A DNA stretch of 64,000 bases, taken from assembly GCA_038049695.1 (NCBI GenBank), contig CP142453.1, positions 111,758,501-111,822,500 on the forward strand, written 5' to 3'. Origin of the DNA: Cinnamomum chago (taxonomy: Eukaryota; Streptophyta; Magnoliopsida; Laurales; Lauraceae). Both the position numbers and the translations under genes were made by a program. Positions 21,101 through 32,200 of the stretch are shown here, piece by piece; the first letter of the stretch is position 1, and each line of letters starts with the position of its first letter. Below the pieces are notes generated by a model, which was given only the letters and a program-made list of their open reading frames with translations, had not been told where the DNA came from and ran no database searches.

Positions 21101-24100
21101 GTGATCTTTCAATTCATCTCATCAGGGCAGTTTTGGCCTTCTGTAAACACGCCCAAACTATGCCAAACATATTTATTTTATTCTTCCTTGATGTACTACT
21201 CATTTCTAGTTCTATCTTTTCTAGTGATGCTGCACATCTTTCTAAGAATGTGCATCATTCTTGGCTACATGAATTTTAACTTCTTCCTGTTTCTTCATTG
21301 CTCAACATTCAGCTCCATACAACATGCTAGGCCTAACTGCTATATGAAAAATTGTCCCTTCAGTCGAAGTGGCATCCGTTGGTTGCTTAACACTCCGCGA
21401 GCTTGTCTTCACTTTGTTCACGTTGTATTGATTCTACTAGTTATATCTAACTCAAACACTCTACTTCAGATTATTGTCATCCCGTGTTTATGTTTACCAT
21501 ACTTTTGTAGGCCATTGGTAAGGGTGTTAGGAATTAGTATCATTCCTGTGAGGAAGGCTGCACCTAACTATAGGAATGTTTCTTTCAGGATTTTTCCGCT
21601 TTTCACATGCACACACAAATATATATTATGCCAATTTCTCTCTGCTTAACTGTTTTTTCTCCCCCCTTAAAGTACGAAGAAACTTCAGTTTCTTGACTGT
21701 TTTCTCAAACTACAACTTCATTGTTCCTCAAATGCAACTCATCATCTGTGAATTGCTTCATGTGCTCTGGTGATTGGAACTGTCCAGGAAGTCTGCTATA
21801 GCATGGATTGACCAACATCTACATAAAGTACCAGTCTTTCTAGCCCATCCAACGGATTATGAATTGAATTTATGATCTTCTATGGATAACGGAAATTGTC
21901 TGAGCTGTAAGAAACATTATCTTATTTGTACACACTAGTTCAAAATGACTTGATTCTTTAAGTTTGAAGACAATATATTCCCCCAAGATTAATGGATTAA
22001 CCAACTCACACCCAATCTTCTGAGTGCGTGCTTCCACTTTTACTAGTTTGTTATCAAGCAATGCTCGATAGTGTATTATGCACATTGCTTGTCTTTGTAA
22101 ACCACTATTTCCCGCTTGTCTCTCAGGTTCCTTATTCCTCTGCCTGTTCATAGTACTGTATTAGGTTTGAGAATTTAATTCTTAATTTTGAAGTTTCTAT
22201 GGTAATTCATAATGCACCACTTATTGTATTTCTGGATGTTCTTTTCTTTTTCCTTGAAATTTTGAATCCATTAGTATTTTCCTTTCCCTTTTTGTTTCTC
22301 TTCCCTTTAGGCGTATGTTGTTGTTGTTTTGATTGTTAAATTTAAATTATGAGTTGTTCTAGCCTTCTAGGATTGCTTGAACCTTACTCTTCACATCACA
22401 GCCATTCTACAGAACCATTTTATTATTTCAGCAATTTGGATTTGGTAAGTGCTGCATAGGGTTAAACCTAAAAAAAAAGAAGAAAATAACACTGTTGAAG
22501 AGGGTTTCTACTTATCAAAAGTCGCAAGAAAAAGGTTCCACCTGTATTCCCATGTAAATGTTTTGTCTACTGGTTTTTGAATTTCTGCTGTTTGGTGGAC
22601 TTTCTTGTATACATGATCAGTTCACTGGTATCTGATATCCTGTGCTCCACTCACCTTGCTATGGGGATCCATCTTGGCTCAGGGGACCTATTGTGGCACA
22701 TGGGTTCCACGGCCTCTTTTCCTTTTGAATGGTAACATGACTCTAACCAACAACCTTGTGGTTGCCAAAATTAGCACCTACCAACTGTGCTACAGGATCT
22801 TGTCAGGGATGTAGGGCAGATGCTAACAGGTGGTCCATCATGGGACATTATATTTCCCACCATGGTATGCTGGGGCCACCTTTATAAATGTGGCTGGAAT
22901 ATTCACTATGGGAGGATCATGGGTAAAGACTTTCATGGTACATTGCACTGTGCTTTTCCTTGACTCTTATATGGAAGATTTCTCAGAAAAGAAGCAAAGA
23001 TGGTCAGCACTTTACTTGACTTCTTAGTCATCCATTGTCTTTTCCCAAAATGTTCTCCAAGCAAATAAGTAGGATTATCCAATTAGTGTGATTTGGTTTG
23101 CTGCACATTAAGATAGGTTCTACTGGGTGATTGACTCAGTTTTTGTGACAATATCATCGCTCGTTTCAGTTGAGTAACGATATCGTTGCTCGTGTCTTCT
23201 TCTTCCTCTTCTCCCTTCTATTTCTTCATCTGCCCCACTCCATAACAGTATCTCTCAGTTAATTAAGAGGATTTTGGCCCTCACCTTCTTGTCAGAAACC
23301 TTTTTACTGTAGGATTAAATATCAGGTGTATGAGTGAATCAACTCACAGACAGACCTCCCATTGGATAGATTTTTCCTGAAAATGGCCCTAGTTGGATTT
23401 GATTATTTTCTATCGGACCTTTATTTTGTTGAATGCAGACTGCTATGTTTTCGCCTCTTATTGTCATCAATTGGGTCCTTTGAAGGGTTAAAGAGGTGAT
23501 GTTAAGTCTGGCTCATCCATGATGTGAGCTTGCTAGGTCAATGCCTTTTAACTGTTTGGATCAACAGGTCATGACCCAGCATGTACGGACTTATGCTTAA
23601 GGTTATTATGCAAAACTACATGTTAAAGAATCGTATAATTCTTTTTGAAGAGACAAGACTTTATGCAAAACTGCATGCTTCATCCAAGTTACTTAGATAT
23701 TATTTTAGTTGCTTCTCAATCTCATTATCTTCAATTCAAAGCCACATTAAGCACATGTAGAATTGTAGATACCTGTAAATTGTTGGTGACACCAGCTTGA
23801 TGAGACCAGGCTATGATGACGATGATGATGGGATGCATGTAAACTGTAATAGCTTCGTATGTCTGGGACTCTTGGCATATGCAAGACTTTTGCATAGACT
23901 AGCCTAGTTAATAGGAGGTCACAGATGATGCATTGCACATATCACCACAAAATAAAGAAAAACAGGATCCATTGCAGTCATAGTGGAGAAATGGAGTGCG
24001 GGACATGGAGAAAGAAGAGGGAGAAGAGGAAGAGGAAGAAGAAGACACGAGCGACGATATCGTTGCTCAACTGAAATGAGTGAGGATATCGTTGCTCAAC

Positions 24101-27032
24101 TGAAACGAGCGATGATATCATTGCTCACTCTAAAAAGGTAAAAAAAGAGGTTAAAATTGGCATGTGGACCTTTCTTGTGTAGTAGAACTATGAGGTCCTT
24201 TTTCGTGCACGGGACATCAAGAGGGTGTTTCCCGTAAAATCCTCTTATTTATATATTATTATCCTTTTAGTCATTTTGTATTTATATTGTTAGTGCTTTA
24301 ATAATAAATAAATAGTCAACCTAGTGGGCTTGATGTTGTTCTATTCATGTCTTCTTAGTCATTTTGTTATTATCTTGTTAGTGCTTTTATAGTAATTAAC
24401 AGTAAATTTTAAAGTCTGTAATGGGTTAAGGTCTTTTTGATCATTTTATAATTATGCTGTGTCTGCTTTACTAATAAGTGAACAGACCTGCAATGATCAG
24501 TCTCTGTGTGTGTGTGTGTGTGATCTTTCTTAATCACTTAAAATTTCTACTCAATCGAAGCTATAGCAGTTTTAATAAATGTATGTTCTTCCTCTCAACG
24601 ATCATATTTTGCTGAGAGAGCAAGGACACTATGAAAGTCAATGCCTTCATCAAATGACTTCTCATCTCATGGGACATATCTTAATTGTCACATCACAAAA
24701 TATTATTTTTGATATTATATTAATTTTTTTGTAAATTTCTAGTAGCATTTTATTGTATCTCTCAATCGAAGCTATAGCAGTTTTAAGAAATGTTTGTTCT
24801 TCCTCTCAATGATCATATTTTGCCAAGAGAGCAAGGACACTATGAAAGTCAATGCCTTCATCAAATGACTTCTCATCTCTTGGGACATATTTTAATTGTC
24901 AGATCACAAAATATTATTTTTGATATTATATTGATTTTTTTGTAAATTTCTAGTTATTGCCCATCATCTTTTAGTTTCATCAAGTATAAGCATGAGTCAT
25001 TTGAGATTAATCATCAATAAATGTAACGAAAATATCATATAAGCAAAATAAGGCAACGGGTATGGACAAAAACAATAAAATTAGCAATGCCGAAAGGACT
25101 CCTTTTCTGGGGTTTTTTTTTTTATTAAAACATATTTGATCTAAATTGATACTCAAGGGGTAGTGTGGAAAATAGAAAATTTTAGTCAAGGGAAAGTGTT
25201 AATGTCAATCCACTATTAGCACAGCGGTGAGACACTTCCCTTCCAGAGAAACACCCAAGGATCAATCCCGGGCTGTAGCGCTGTCGATGAGGGACTTGGG
25301 TTTGTGTGTGAGTATTTACTAGAGCAAAAAAAAAAAAAAAGCTAGTGGCTTTTTTGTCATTCTATAATGATGTTGGTAGTTCTTTGGTAGCAAGTGTATA
25401 GTTGACCTAGCATAGCCCACCATTCTTTTCTCCTAAAACCTCTCTTCTGTCTCATCTTCTACTTCTAAATCTCTCGAATATCTATTTTCTTCCCTTATAT
25501 TTCTGTTTTACTAATAAGTAACACCTAGTACTTGCATTTAACTCTGTAGTCTTTGCTAAGAAGTAAAGCTAATCTCATCAATGATCGAAATATCTGGCAG
25601 GTGGTTGTTGCCCTGTGGCTCCTGTCTGTTATCGGCAGCTATTTTTCACTCTTCACCCTTGTATATATCGGTATGACTTTTCTTCCTCACAAGCCAGCTT
25701 TGTGCATTTTGTATCTGTGGCATTTTTTTTTTTAAGTTAGCTTTCCTACCAATCACATTAATTGAACTTCCCTTCCAACACCTGTACACAGTGGCTTCTT
25801 GTTGTTGTGAAGGAGTGACGTCTTTTTCTAAGTACATGATAAAATTGAAATGGGCCTGCCTGGTTGGGCTTTTGGGGCATGACCTATGATGGCCTGGTCT
25901 TGGACCAATATCTTAAGTTTTTGCGTTTGCCTCAGCCCTAACTATATGGCTTCTTAACCTAAGATTGGGCCTTCCTAATCTTGAAAATCTTTCTATTGAG
26001 GCCTTGATAGTAATTGGAGTAAACCTGATAGAAGACTAAACCAAACCAAACCAAACCAAGCCTTTTTCCCACTAGGTGGGGTCGGCTATATGGATTTGAT
26101 GACGCCAATCAAATCTGTTTAGGGCCATGTCCTCCGTTAGATCCATGTAGGCAAGGTCAACCTGATAGAAGATTGTTTCGAATAAAATATTTTTGAATAG
26201 CACTGGTTCCAAGCAGTGTGACTTAGTTACCTGAATTGTCCTAGAATGATACAAATTGTTGAGTAAAGAATGGAAAACAACTAAAGAAATCAGGAGAAGA
26301 AGGTAGAACAAACTACGAAAGAAATTACTAGAGAACCATTGTGAAAACTTAAAAGAAAAGAGAAGTTTTAAAGGAGGCAAAACAACGTATAAATTCATAT
26401 TCATAAGAACCTAACTCTATTAATGAAATAGAGGAATTAAGGCCAAAAGATTCCAGTCATGCAAGTGGAACTCTTATCATTAGCTAATTAGATAATAACC
26501 CTCATTGTACTCTTACCTCCTCCCCACTGAAGGCCAAAGACGGAAAATACAAATCCAGCTAGACTACAGTGCCCTAACTGTTCTTTTACACATGCGCTTG
26601 CACACACACTCCCATGGGGTGTGCAAACAACAATTCTGAAAACAAATTTCATACTTGATGCAATATTGTTTATCCTTTTTTTATTAGAAAACTCAAAAAA
26701 GATTAAAATTCAAAAAAAAAAAAAAAAAGAGAAAAAAGTATAGTAGAAAATAGACAGTGGAGACTGTGTAATATTATGCTATGGCTGGGTTTGGTTGGCT
26801 CATTTACTTTCTACTGGTTATTATTGGGTATTTTCTATTAGACTGTTGATTTGGGGGTGTGACAGGAACTATAATCTCAATTACAATTCCAGCTTTGTAC
26901 AACAAATATGAAGAGCATGTGGATAGGTATGTGGGGTTGGTGCACAATAAAATCTCTAAGCACTATAGCATAGTGGATGCAAATGTTATCAGCAGAATCC
27001 CAGGAGGCTTTTCCAAGAACAAAGACTCGTAA
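18190..27032 (+). CDS. Reticulon-like protein (plant RTNLB family), five coding exons
   Basis: Exons 18,190-18,346, 18,580-18,760, 18,868-19,009, 25,601-25,670 and 26,866-27,032 join in frame, all with GT-AG introns, to give 238 residues. Reticulons insert long hydrophobic hairpins into the ER membrane and shape tubules. A short Ser-rich N terminus precedes the reticulon domain, which opens with [10 protein letters not shown] at residue 53. Hairpin 1 is [19 protein letters not shown] to about residue 100 (FRFVRAN). The loop contains [11 protein letters not shown] and KDFRLFFK. Hairpin 2 runs from [15 protein letters not shown] (161) through [16 protein letters not shown]. The C terminus is FSKNKDS. 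The length suits the short plant RTNLBs. Intron 4 is 6.6 kb and full of transposon remnants; the others are 107-1,195 bp. Confidence 0.9.
19153..19774. mobile_element. hAT-type non-autonomous element in reticulon intron 4
   Basis: Ends TAGGGGTGTCAAATGGG and, inverted, TAGGGATGTCAAACGGG. GC-rich subterminal stretches are full of GGCACGGC words and the middle is AT-rich. The ends match the complete hAT element at 58,853-59,220. The flanking 8-mers (CAACAGCC and GGTGGGCA) do not match, so the target duplication is lost or this is a recombined copy. Confidence 0.65.
20114..20300 (-). mobile_element. SINE-like repeat, second family, copy 1
   Basis: Read on the minus strand, it ends in an A-rich tail (T-rich at 20,114-20,134 on +) preceded by CAGGGCTGGGCGGGAAATACCC. 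The 5' part has a box B-like GTGTTCAACACC. A second copy with the same order (GGCACATGCAAA, GAGCCTTTGGCCC or TAGCCTTTGATCC) lies at 28,022-28,200. Confidence 0.5.
20806..21560 (-). mobile_element. Degenerate RTE-type LINE, 3' end
   Basis: Translating the minus strand gives the C-terminal reverse transcriptase region of plant RTE elements with stops in it: [16 protein letters not shown], then [11 protein letters not shown] followed by a stop where Trp is expected. The 3' end is a GGGACAAGGCTTTGATGATG tail (low coordinates), as in plant RTEs. A 182-codon open frame on + (21,101-21,649) is only the antisense of this remnant. Confidence 0.7.
21561..23137. other. Intronic sequence, nothing recognised
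   Basis: Part of reticulon intron 4. It contains T-rich stretches and short frames without domain character. Some of it may be more upstream RTE sequence, but too decayed to read. Confidence 0.35.
23138..24130. mobile_element. ~1-kb inverted-repeat element in reticulon intron 4
   Basis: The left arm (about 23,148-23,235) contains TATCATCGCTCGTTTCAGTT and GATATCGTTGCTCGTGTCTT. The right arm (about 23,989-24,122) is its inverse, including GACACGAGCGACGATATCGT. The right arm holds three tandem copies of a ~31-bp unit (GATATCGTTGCTCAACTGAAA) and the left arm about two. The ~750-bp centre has no coding frame. The class is uncertain, MULE-like by its long terminal arms, and no target duplication was found. 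Confidence 0.55.
24551..24955. repeat. 211-bp tandem duplication in reticulon intron 4
   Basis: TCAATCGAAGCTATAGCAGT starts at 24,551 and again at 24,762. The two copies stay collinear for about 195 bp to TTGTAAATTTCTAG, with roughly ten differences. Each copy includes GAGAGCAAGGACACTATGAA and GACTTCTCATCTC. Non-coding. Confidence 0.85.
25205..25340 (+). mobile_element. tRNA-like SINE with poly-A tail
   Basis: Box A-like TTAGCACAGCGGTGAGACA and box B-like GGATCAATCCCGG are spaced as in a tRNA promoter. They are followed by a ~60-bp body (GGACTTGGGTTTGTGTGTG) and 15 A at 25,326-25,340. It lies about 260 bp before reticulon exon 4. Confidence 0.6.
26036..26158 (-). mobile_element. 5'-truncated RTE LINE with target-site duplication
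   Basis: 123 bp flanked by an exact 14-bp direct repeat, AACCTGATAGAAGA, at 26,022-26,035 and 26,159-26,172. Read on the minus strand, it encodes the last residues of an RTE reverse transcriptase protein ([14 protein letters not shown], then HIADPT and stop), then CCCACCTAGTGGG and a TTGGT-repeat tail. This is a textbook target-primed insertion that was 5' truncated. It lies in reticulon intron 5. Confidence 0.85.
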
Positions 27033-28021
27033 TCATATACACATGGGCTGTCTTTAAGTTCTCATGTGCTGCCGAGTTCAGTATATTGTAATTTTTTTTC
27101 CCCTTTTTGGATGTGGAAGTGTGTCAATTCTTTCATTAGAATAATCTAAGAACTTTATCTCAATGTATTCGAGGCTTCATTCAATCACGAGTTGCTGAAT
27201 GGTCTGGTGTTCAGTTAGATACAACTTAATATGATTATTGGTTATCATCTTATCAGTGGCTTGGTTGCAAATGACGGCTGTCCAAGTTGTTGCCTAGGCA
27301 AAGGGTAGAAGTATCATCTTCAGGTCAAGATGGATCTTGGCTTTTTAATTGCCGAGTCTTGATGGCTATGGAATCTACAAAATAGCTTAACCAACCGCAT
27401 TACAGGAATCCCCAAGCATCAGTGTCTCATTGGAAGAAGGCTAAATATCTGCAGATCCTTCTTGCAGAGCTACAGTCTGTTTTTGTTAGTCCATTTGTAC
27501 CTAAAAGGACCAGACATGAGAACAGGCAATTCTGGTTTCATTTTTCTCATCCCTATGAACATGCCAGCTTTTAGTTTTGGAGGTTGAAGCATTGTCACCG
27601 AATATTGCCGCGATTTTGAAAACCTCAAATATTTTTTGCCAGAAATTACAGGACAGGATGATTTTGTAATGCACACTATTTTCAAAATAGTTTAGAATGC
27701 CAGAGTTTTTACATTATTTCATGAGATTCTACATAGAAACTCAGTGCACGTCTCGAGTGACACAGGAACGGGACTGCCGCCTTCCATGTCTCTAAAACTT
27801 CAGTAAACCTGAAATGGACCAAAGGATAGGAAATAGAGTACCTTCAGATAAGACTATTGCTAAACTTCTTTTTTTTTTTTTTTTTTTTTTTTTTATTATT
27901 TATTTTTTTTTATTTTTATTTTTTTTATTTTTTTATTTGCTAATGATGGTGATTTCTCTTGGCCATAGCCATCACGAGGCTCAGAGTCACTGTTTCACAA
28001 AGTAATAATTTTTTTTGTTCT
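27033..28021. other. Reticulon 3' flank, no other gene seen
   Basis: The first few hundred bases are presumably the reticulon 3' UTR. A T-rich run at 27,869-27,938 may be the tail of a minus-strand retroposon. No gene is supported. Confidence 0.4.
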
Positions 28022-28200
28022 GTTTTTTTTTATTACTCATGGTATCTCCTGCCCGGCCCGGCCCGGCCCAACCCAGTAGCCTTTGATCCCGAGCCCAAGG
28101 GACACTGAGAACTATTCCCTACAGGCACATGCAAATCCTCCCATCCATGTACATGGATAAAACTATGGGAAGGGGTCAACAACAAAGTTAAGTGTTGTCA
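28022..28200 (-). mobile_element. SINE-like repeat, second family, copy 2
   Basis: Same order of landmarks as 20,114-20,300: T-rich start (minus-strand A tail), CCTGCCCGGCCCGGCCC, GTAGCCTTTGATCCCGAGCCC, GGGACACTGAG, GGCACATGCAAATCC. It lies in the spacer between the convergent reticulon and macro-domain genes. Confidence 0.5.
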
Positions 28201-29277
28201 CTCATTGGTTGTTTCACGAAACAAAGTAACAATTTGAGTGGAATTTTCCTTGGTGAGAAAACATATAAAAGTGAACTTGAGCATTTGATTTTATGTGTGC
28301 GCTTTGTTGAAGAATTCACAGTAATATCTTACTGATGACTTCAGGGGTAAAACCGGAGGCTACCGAGGTGTCTTCAAACATGTTATTTGGGTTTTCGAAA
28401 CTAACTTTTAGATTCAACATAAAGTATTCTCTGTAGAGTCTTTCACGTATGGGTGATCAACAATTCAAATCAGTACACGTTTTTTTTTTAACTGAGACAT
28501 GATTGCACCCAATTGAAACAAGGTTATGAGAATTGAGAATTTAATTTTAAAACAATTGAGTTTTTTTTTTTTTTTAGATTTCTCCCCTTAACTTGAGGAC
28601 CAGTCTCCATTTCTACTTTTAAACTGCCCATTAATTACCCCAACAATCACAAGGTTATGAGAATCAAGTTACCATCAAAATATAAAATGAAACTTGAATG
28701 TGAAAATCAAAGATGTAGAGAAAAAGGAAAATCCATTTTTGAAGTGGCTTAAGAAACTAAGGGGTCCTTTAAATACTATAAATTCATTAGACCCATTTTT
28801 TAATATTGGCCAAACCAGAGTTACAAAATTTTCCATCTCCTTTCGAAGCAAAACTTTGGAGTATTAACAACTTAAACCAGATGACACTAATAATGTCGCA
28901 GCCGAGCTGCTTGGCCCGACCCTGGGGACCGGATTCTAGGACTTTTCCATAATGTTGGATATATATATATATATATATAATAGTGATGAATATTAATGTC
29001 AGATTAATCAGTACAAGTGATATATACAAACCAACTTACAAGCTTAAGACCCACCCAAAAGAAACGAAAAACAGACGACAACAATCTTAAAAGGGGATGC
29101 AACGTCCATCCAGTTTTAATTCTTTAAACATGACAAAAAACCAACATCCACATTATCATTATCTTAGCCTTGTCCAGCTTAACTATAAAATCAGGATGTC
29201 AGAAATCTTTACTAACAGAGGGAAATGAGCTCTCTCTCTCTCTCTCTCTAACTGAGACATGATTGCACTCTCACTCT
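28201..29277. other. Spacer between convergent genes
   Basis: AT-rich. The part nearest 29,277, with a (CT)n run at 29,231-29,249, is the likely 3' UTR of the minus-strand macro-domain gene. A (TA)n run lies at about 28,958-28,979. No coding sequence is supported. Confidence 0.4.
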
Positions 29278-32200
29278 TTACAGCAATTCCTTTGCATTTT
29301 CCACCCAAACATTATAAATATCATCTGAGAATAGAACAAAGCGCACCTGCCAACAAAAGTAAATTGGAATTAGTAGCTGCAAATGGTGCTTATGTAACAA
29401 AGAGTACATTCACATTTTTCATACTAAATTCTGAGGGAAGTTATTTCTTTTATTAGAAGTCAAGAATAGTCAACAAGGTCCGTTAAGAATATTCTCCCCA
29501 ACCTTCACCCATTGAAATGAATCCAGGTGGAAAATTTTGAGGAACTTGTAGATCACCGCACATGACCCTTCCAGCCTACACCTTCTGTTGTAAAATATGA
29601 AATGACTTCCTAGGAACTCAGAAGGAAACCGCAAACTTTGCCTTAAATGAAGTGTCTACAACCCTACAATAACCAAAATAGCACTTCAGGTGAGGATGGA
29701 ATCTTGCGCGTGGCAAGATTTCCACTTTCAAGTGAATCTCGAGAGGTTCGGATCCTCACCTTAGGCCCTGCATGAAGCTTACAATCCAAATAAATGTTGT
29801 ATATCAGTTTAGCTGAATCTTGCAAGATTCAGTAGAGACCAAATGCTGCCTACTACTGTCACTCTAGTACACAGAGAATATATGAAAAACAAGGATATCA
29901 CCAAGTTGATACAAAATATATGGTCACAAAGACAAATTGTCAAGAGCATTAGAGCAAGTGTTTCCTCAAGTAAATGGAAGAATTCTGCTCCTATGCAGCA
30001 AAAAGAAGTAAAATCACTAAAAAAGTGCTGGACCTGATCATGTCAGAGGCATAAAAGAGCCAGGACTGAAGATTAAAGTCTCGGTAATGATATATGCCTT
30101 CCCAAAAGAAAAAGAAAGAGAAAATCATCATGTTTACCATAGGCCACATATGATGTTCAAAATCAGCATTTTGGATGGTCAGCACATGATGCCCCAAATT
30201 AGCAGTTTGGATGGTCAGAAAAACGTAATTTCTGGACAAGTTCATGGGGAACACCAGATGATGGTCTGGATCTGCGACTTCTTCACACGTATTGTGTGCA
30301 AGATTACTATGCTTGGAGATGTGCATATGAGGGTTGCATAGCTCTTTTGGGAATAAATACCGAATATCATATTAAATAATCAAATCCCATAATAAATTTC
30401 ACGAGGGATGATAGTGATGGATAGCATAAGAATGACTAGAACAGCATGATTATCAATTACAAAAATGACAAACAAGTGTTTGATCACAACAGCATGACCA
30501 TCAATTACAAAAATGACAAACAAGTGTTTGATCTATAATTGTCAATTTCATTATAGGCCCTGCTGTTCTGATTTGCTTCCAAAATGAAAAGTTTCTGCTG
30601 ATTCAACGTTTTGGTGTATGATTTCATAGCTCCTCAAAAAAAGATAAAATTAAATATATATCTCTCACCTTATTATGAGAGAAAGGGTGGGGGCCCTCAC
30701 ATCCATATCCAATGCCAACAACTTAAATGTGAGGGCCCTAACCCATATCTCTCATAGTAAGGTGAGATATATATATATATATATATATAAATTGAAAAAT
30801 AACATATAAATATATACTTTCCTTAATTAAAAGTGAAAATTCACTCCAATTAGACATGATCATCAATCAATTCACTCCAATTAGAAATGATCATCGATCA
30901 ATCTAAAAATGGGCATTGAAGAAAACTTTCCTTGTTAAAACACCATGGTACAGTGAAAAACAATGATCTGAATTTACCATAACAAATAAATGCAGTAATG
31001 AAAAACAATGGTAAGGATTTCAAAGGTGTGCCCCACTGATAGGTTTACAGAGATGGACCCAGCCCTCAGAGAGTCCAAACCTTTCTTACTGTTGGAGGAG
31101 GAGGAGAAGAAAACAAACCTGAAAACATAATGGTTATAAATACCTTGGGATGGATGGATTTAAGGTTGAGAAGCAGCAGCAGCAGCTATGCTTCTTCGAG
31201 TTGGCACTCAGCAATGTGGTAAGACTGCTATGCCAAAAGAGGTTTTTTTTGCTTTATTAATTCTAAAGAAGGTATAAAATGTTTTAAATGCCCTTGGGAA
31301 CCAACACAAATCCGAAAAATCTAAAAAACAAAAATTCAATATGTTCCAGCTGAAATTTCAGGATATTGGAAAGGAACTGAGGATTTCAGTCCAGTAGGTA
31401 CAAAACCCTCAAAATATTGATGCAGGAGGGAAGCCAATTGTTGGTGAACCGAAAGAACCCTAATCTTAAATCAAACGTAATCAAGGAGAACCAGCATAAT
31501 TTTGGTCACCGATCTCCAATCCATTGGGAGATCACTTGCACCAAGGAGATTGAAAGGAATAAAAGTGCCCAGAACAAATTTATTTCAAGTTGTTATGAAT
31601 AATTACACGATCACATGGAACATCCCCTTACAAGTGTATTTATAAGCAAACATTAATCCTAGATCTAAGCACATTCACTCATCCAATCTTATTACAATCG
31701 GAAATTTAATTTCAAAAGTCCTACTGATATATAACAAGAACAGAACAACTCAAAAACAAATCAATGAGGGACAGAAGGTGATTTTGTTGGAGGCTGACTT
31801 AGAGATCCCTTCTTTTTAGTGGGTATGAGCCTCACGTGCTTCCTTTTTGGAAAGCAACCACACATAGTTTCTCTTTCTAACAGATTTCGAATTTGAAAGA
31901 ATCCTTATCCCACCTTAATAAAGGGAAAAAGTAGGAAAAAAGGTCGGAACTAATGGACCAGTGCCACGATTGACCTGGTCAACCAGGCCTAGGCGACCAA
32001 ATTGGGTCTGGTTTGGGCCAGATTCAACTGGGCCCAATTCTACCAACATATTGTGCATTATTGGTTGTTTGTTTGGAACAGTTGGATCCTTTTGGGTTTT
32101 GTTGAATGGCCAATTAGACCAATTAAAAAACGGATTTGGATTCCCATAAAATTCAGCATATATTTAATTTCAAATTTGGGACTCATCTTAAGTCCATCAT

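Noticed and set aside
21101..21649. 182-codon + strand frame, hydrophobic
   Set aside because: It is the antisense of a decayed RTE reverse transcriptase (MLYGAEC on minus), not a membrane protein gene.
27869..27938. Long T-rich run as possible terminator or gene end
   Set aside because: Simple low-complexity or retroposon tail; no gene ends there on either strand.
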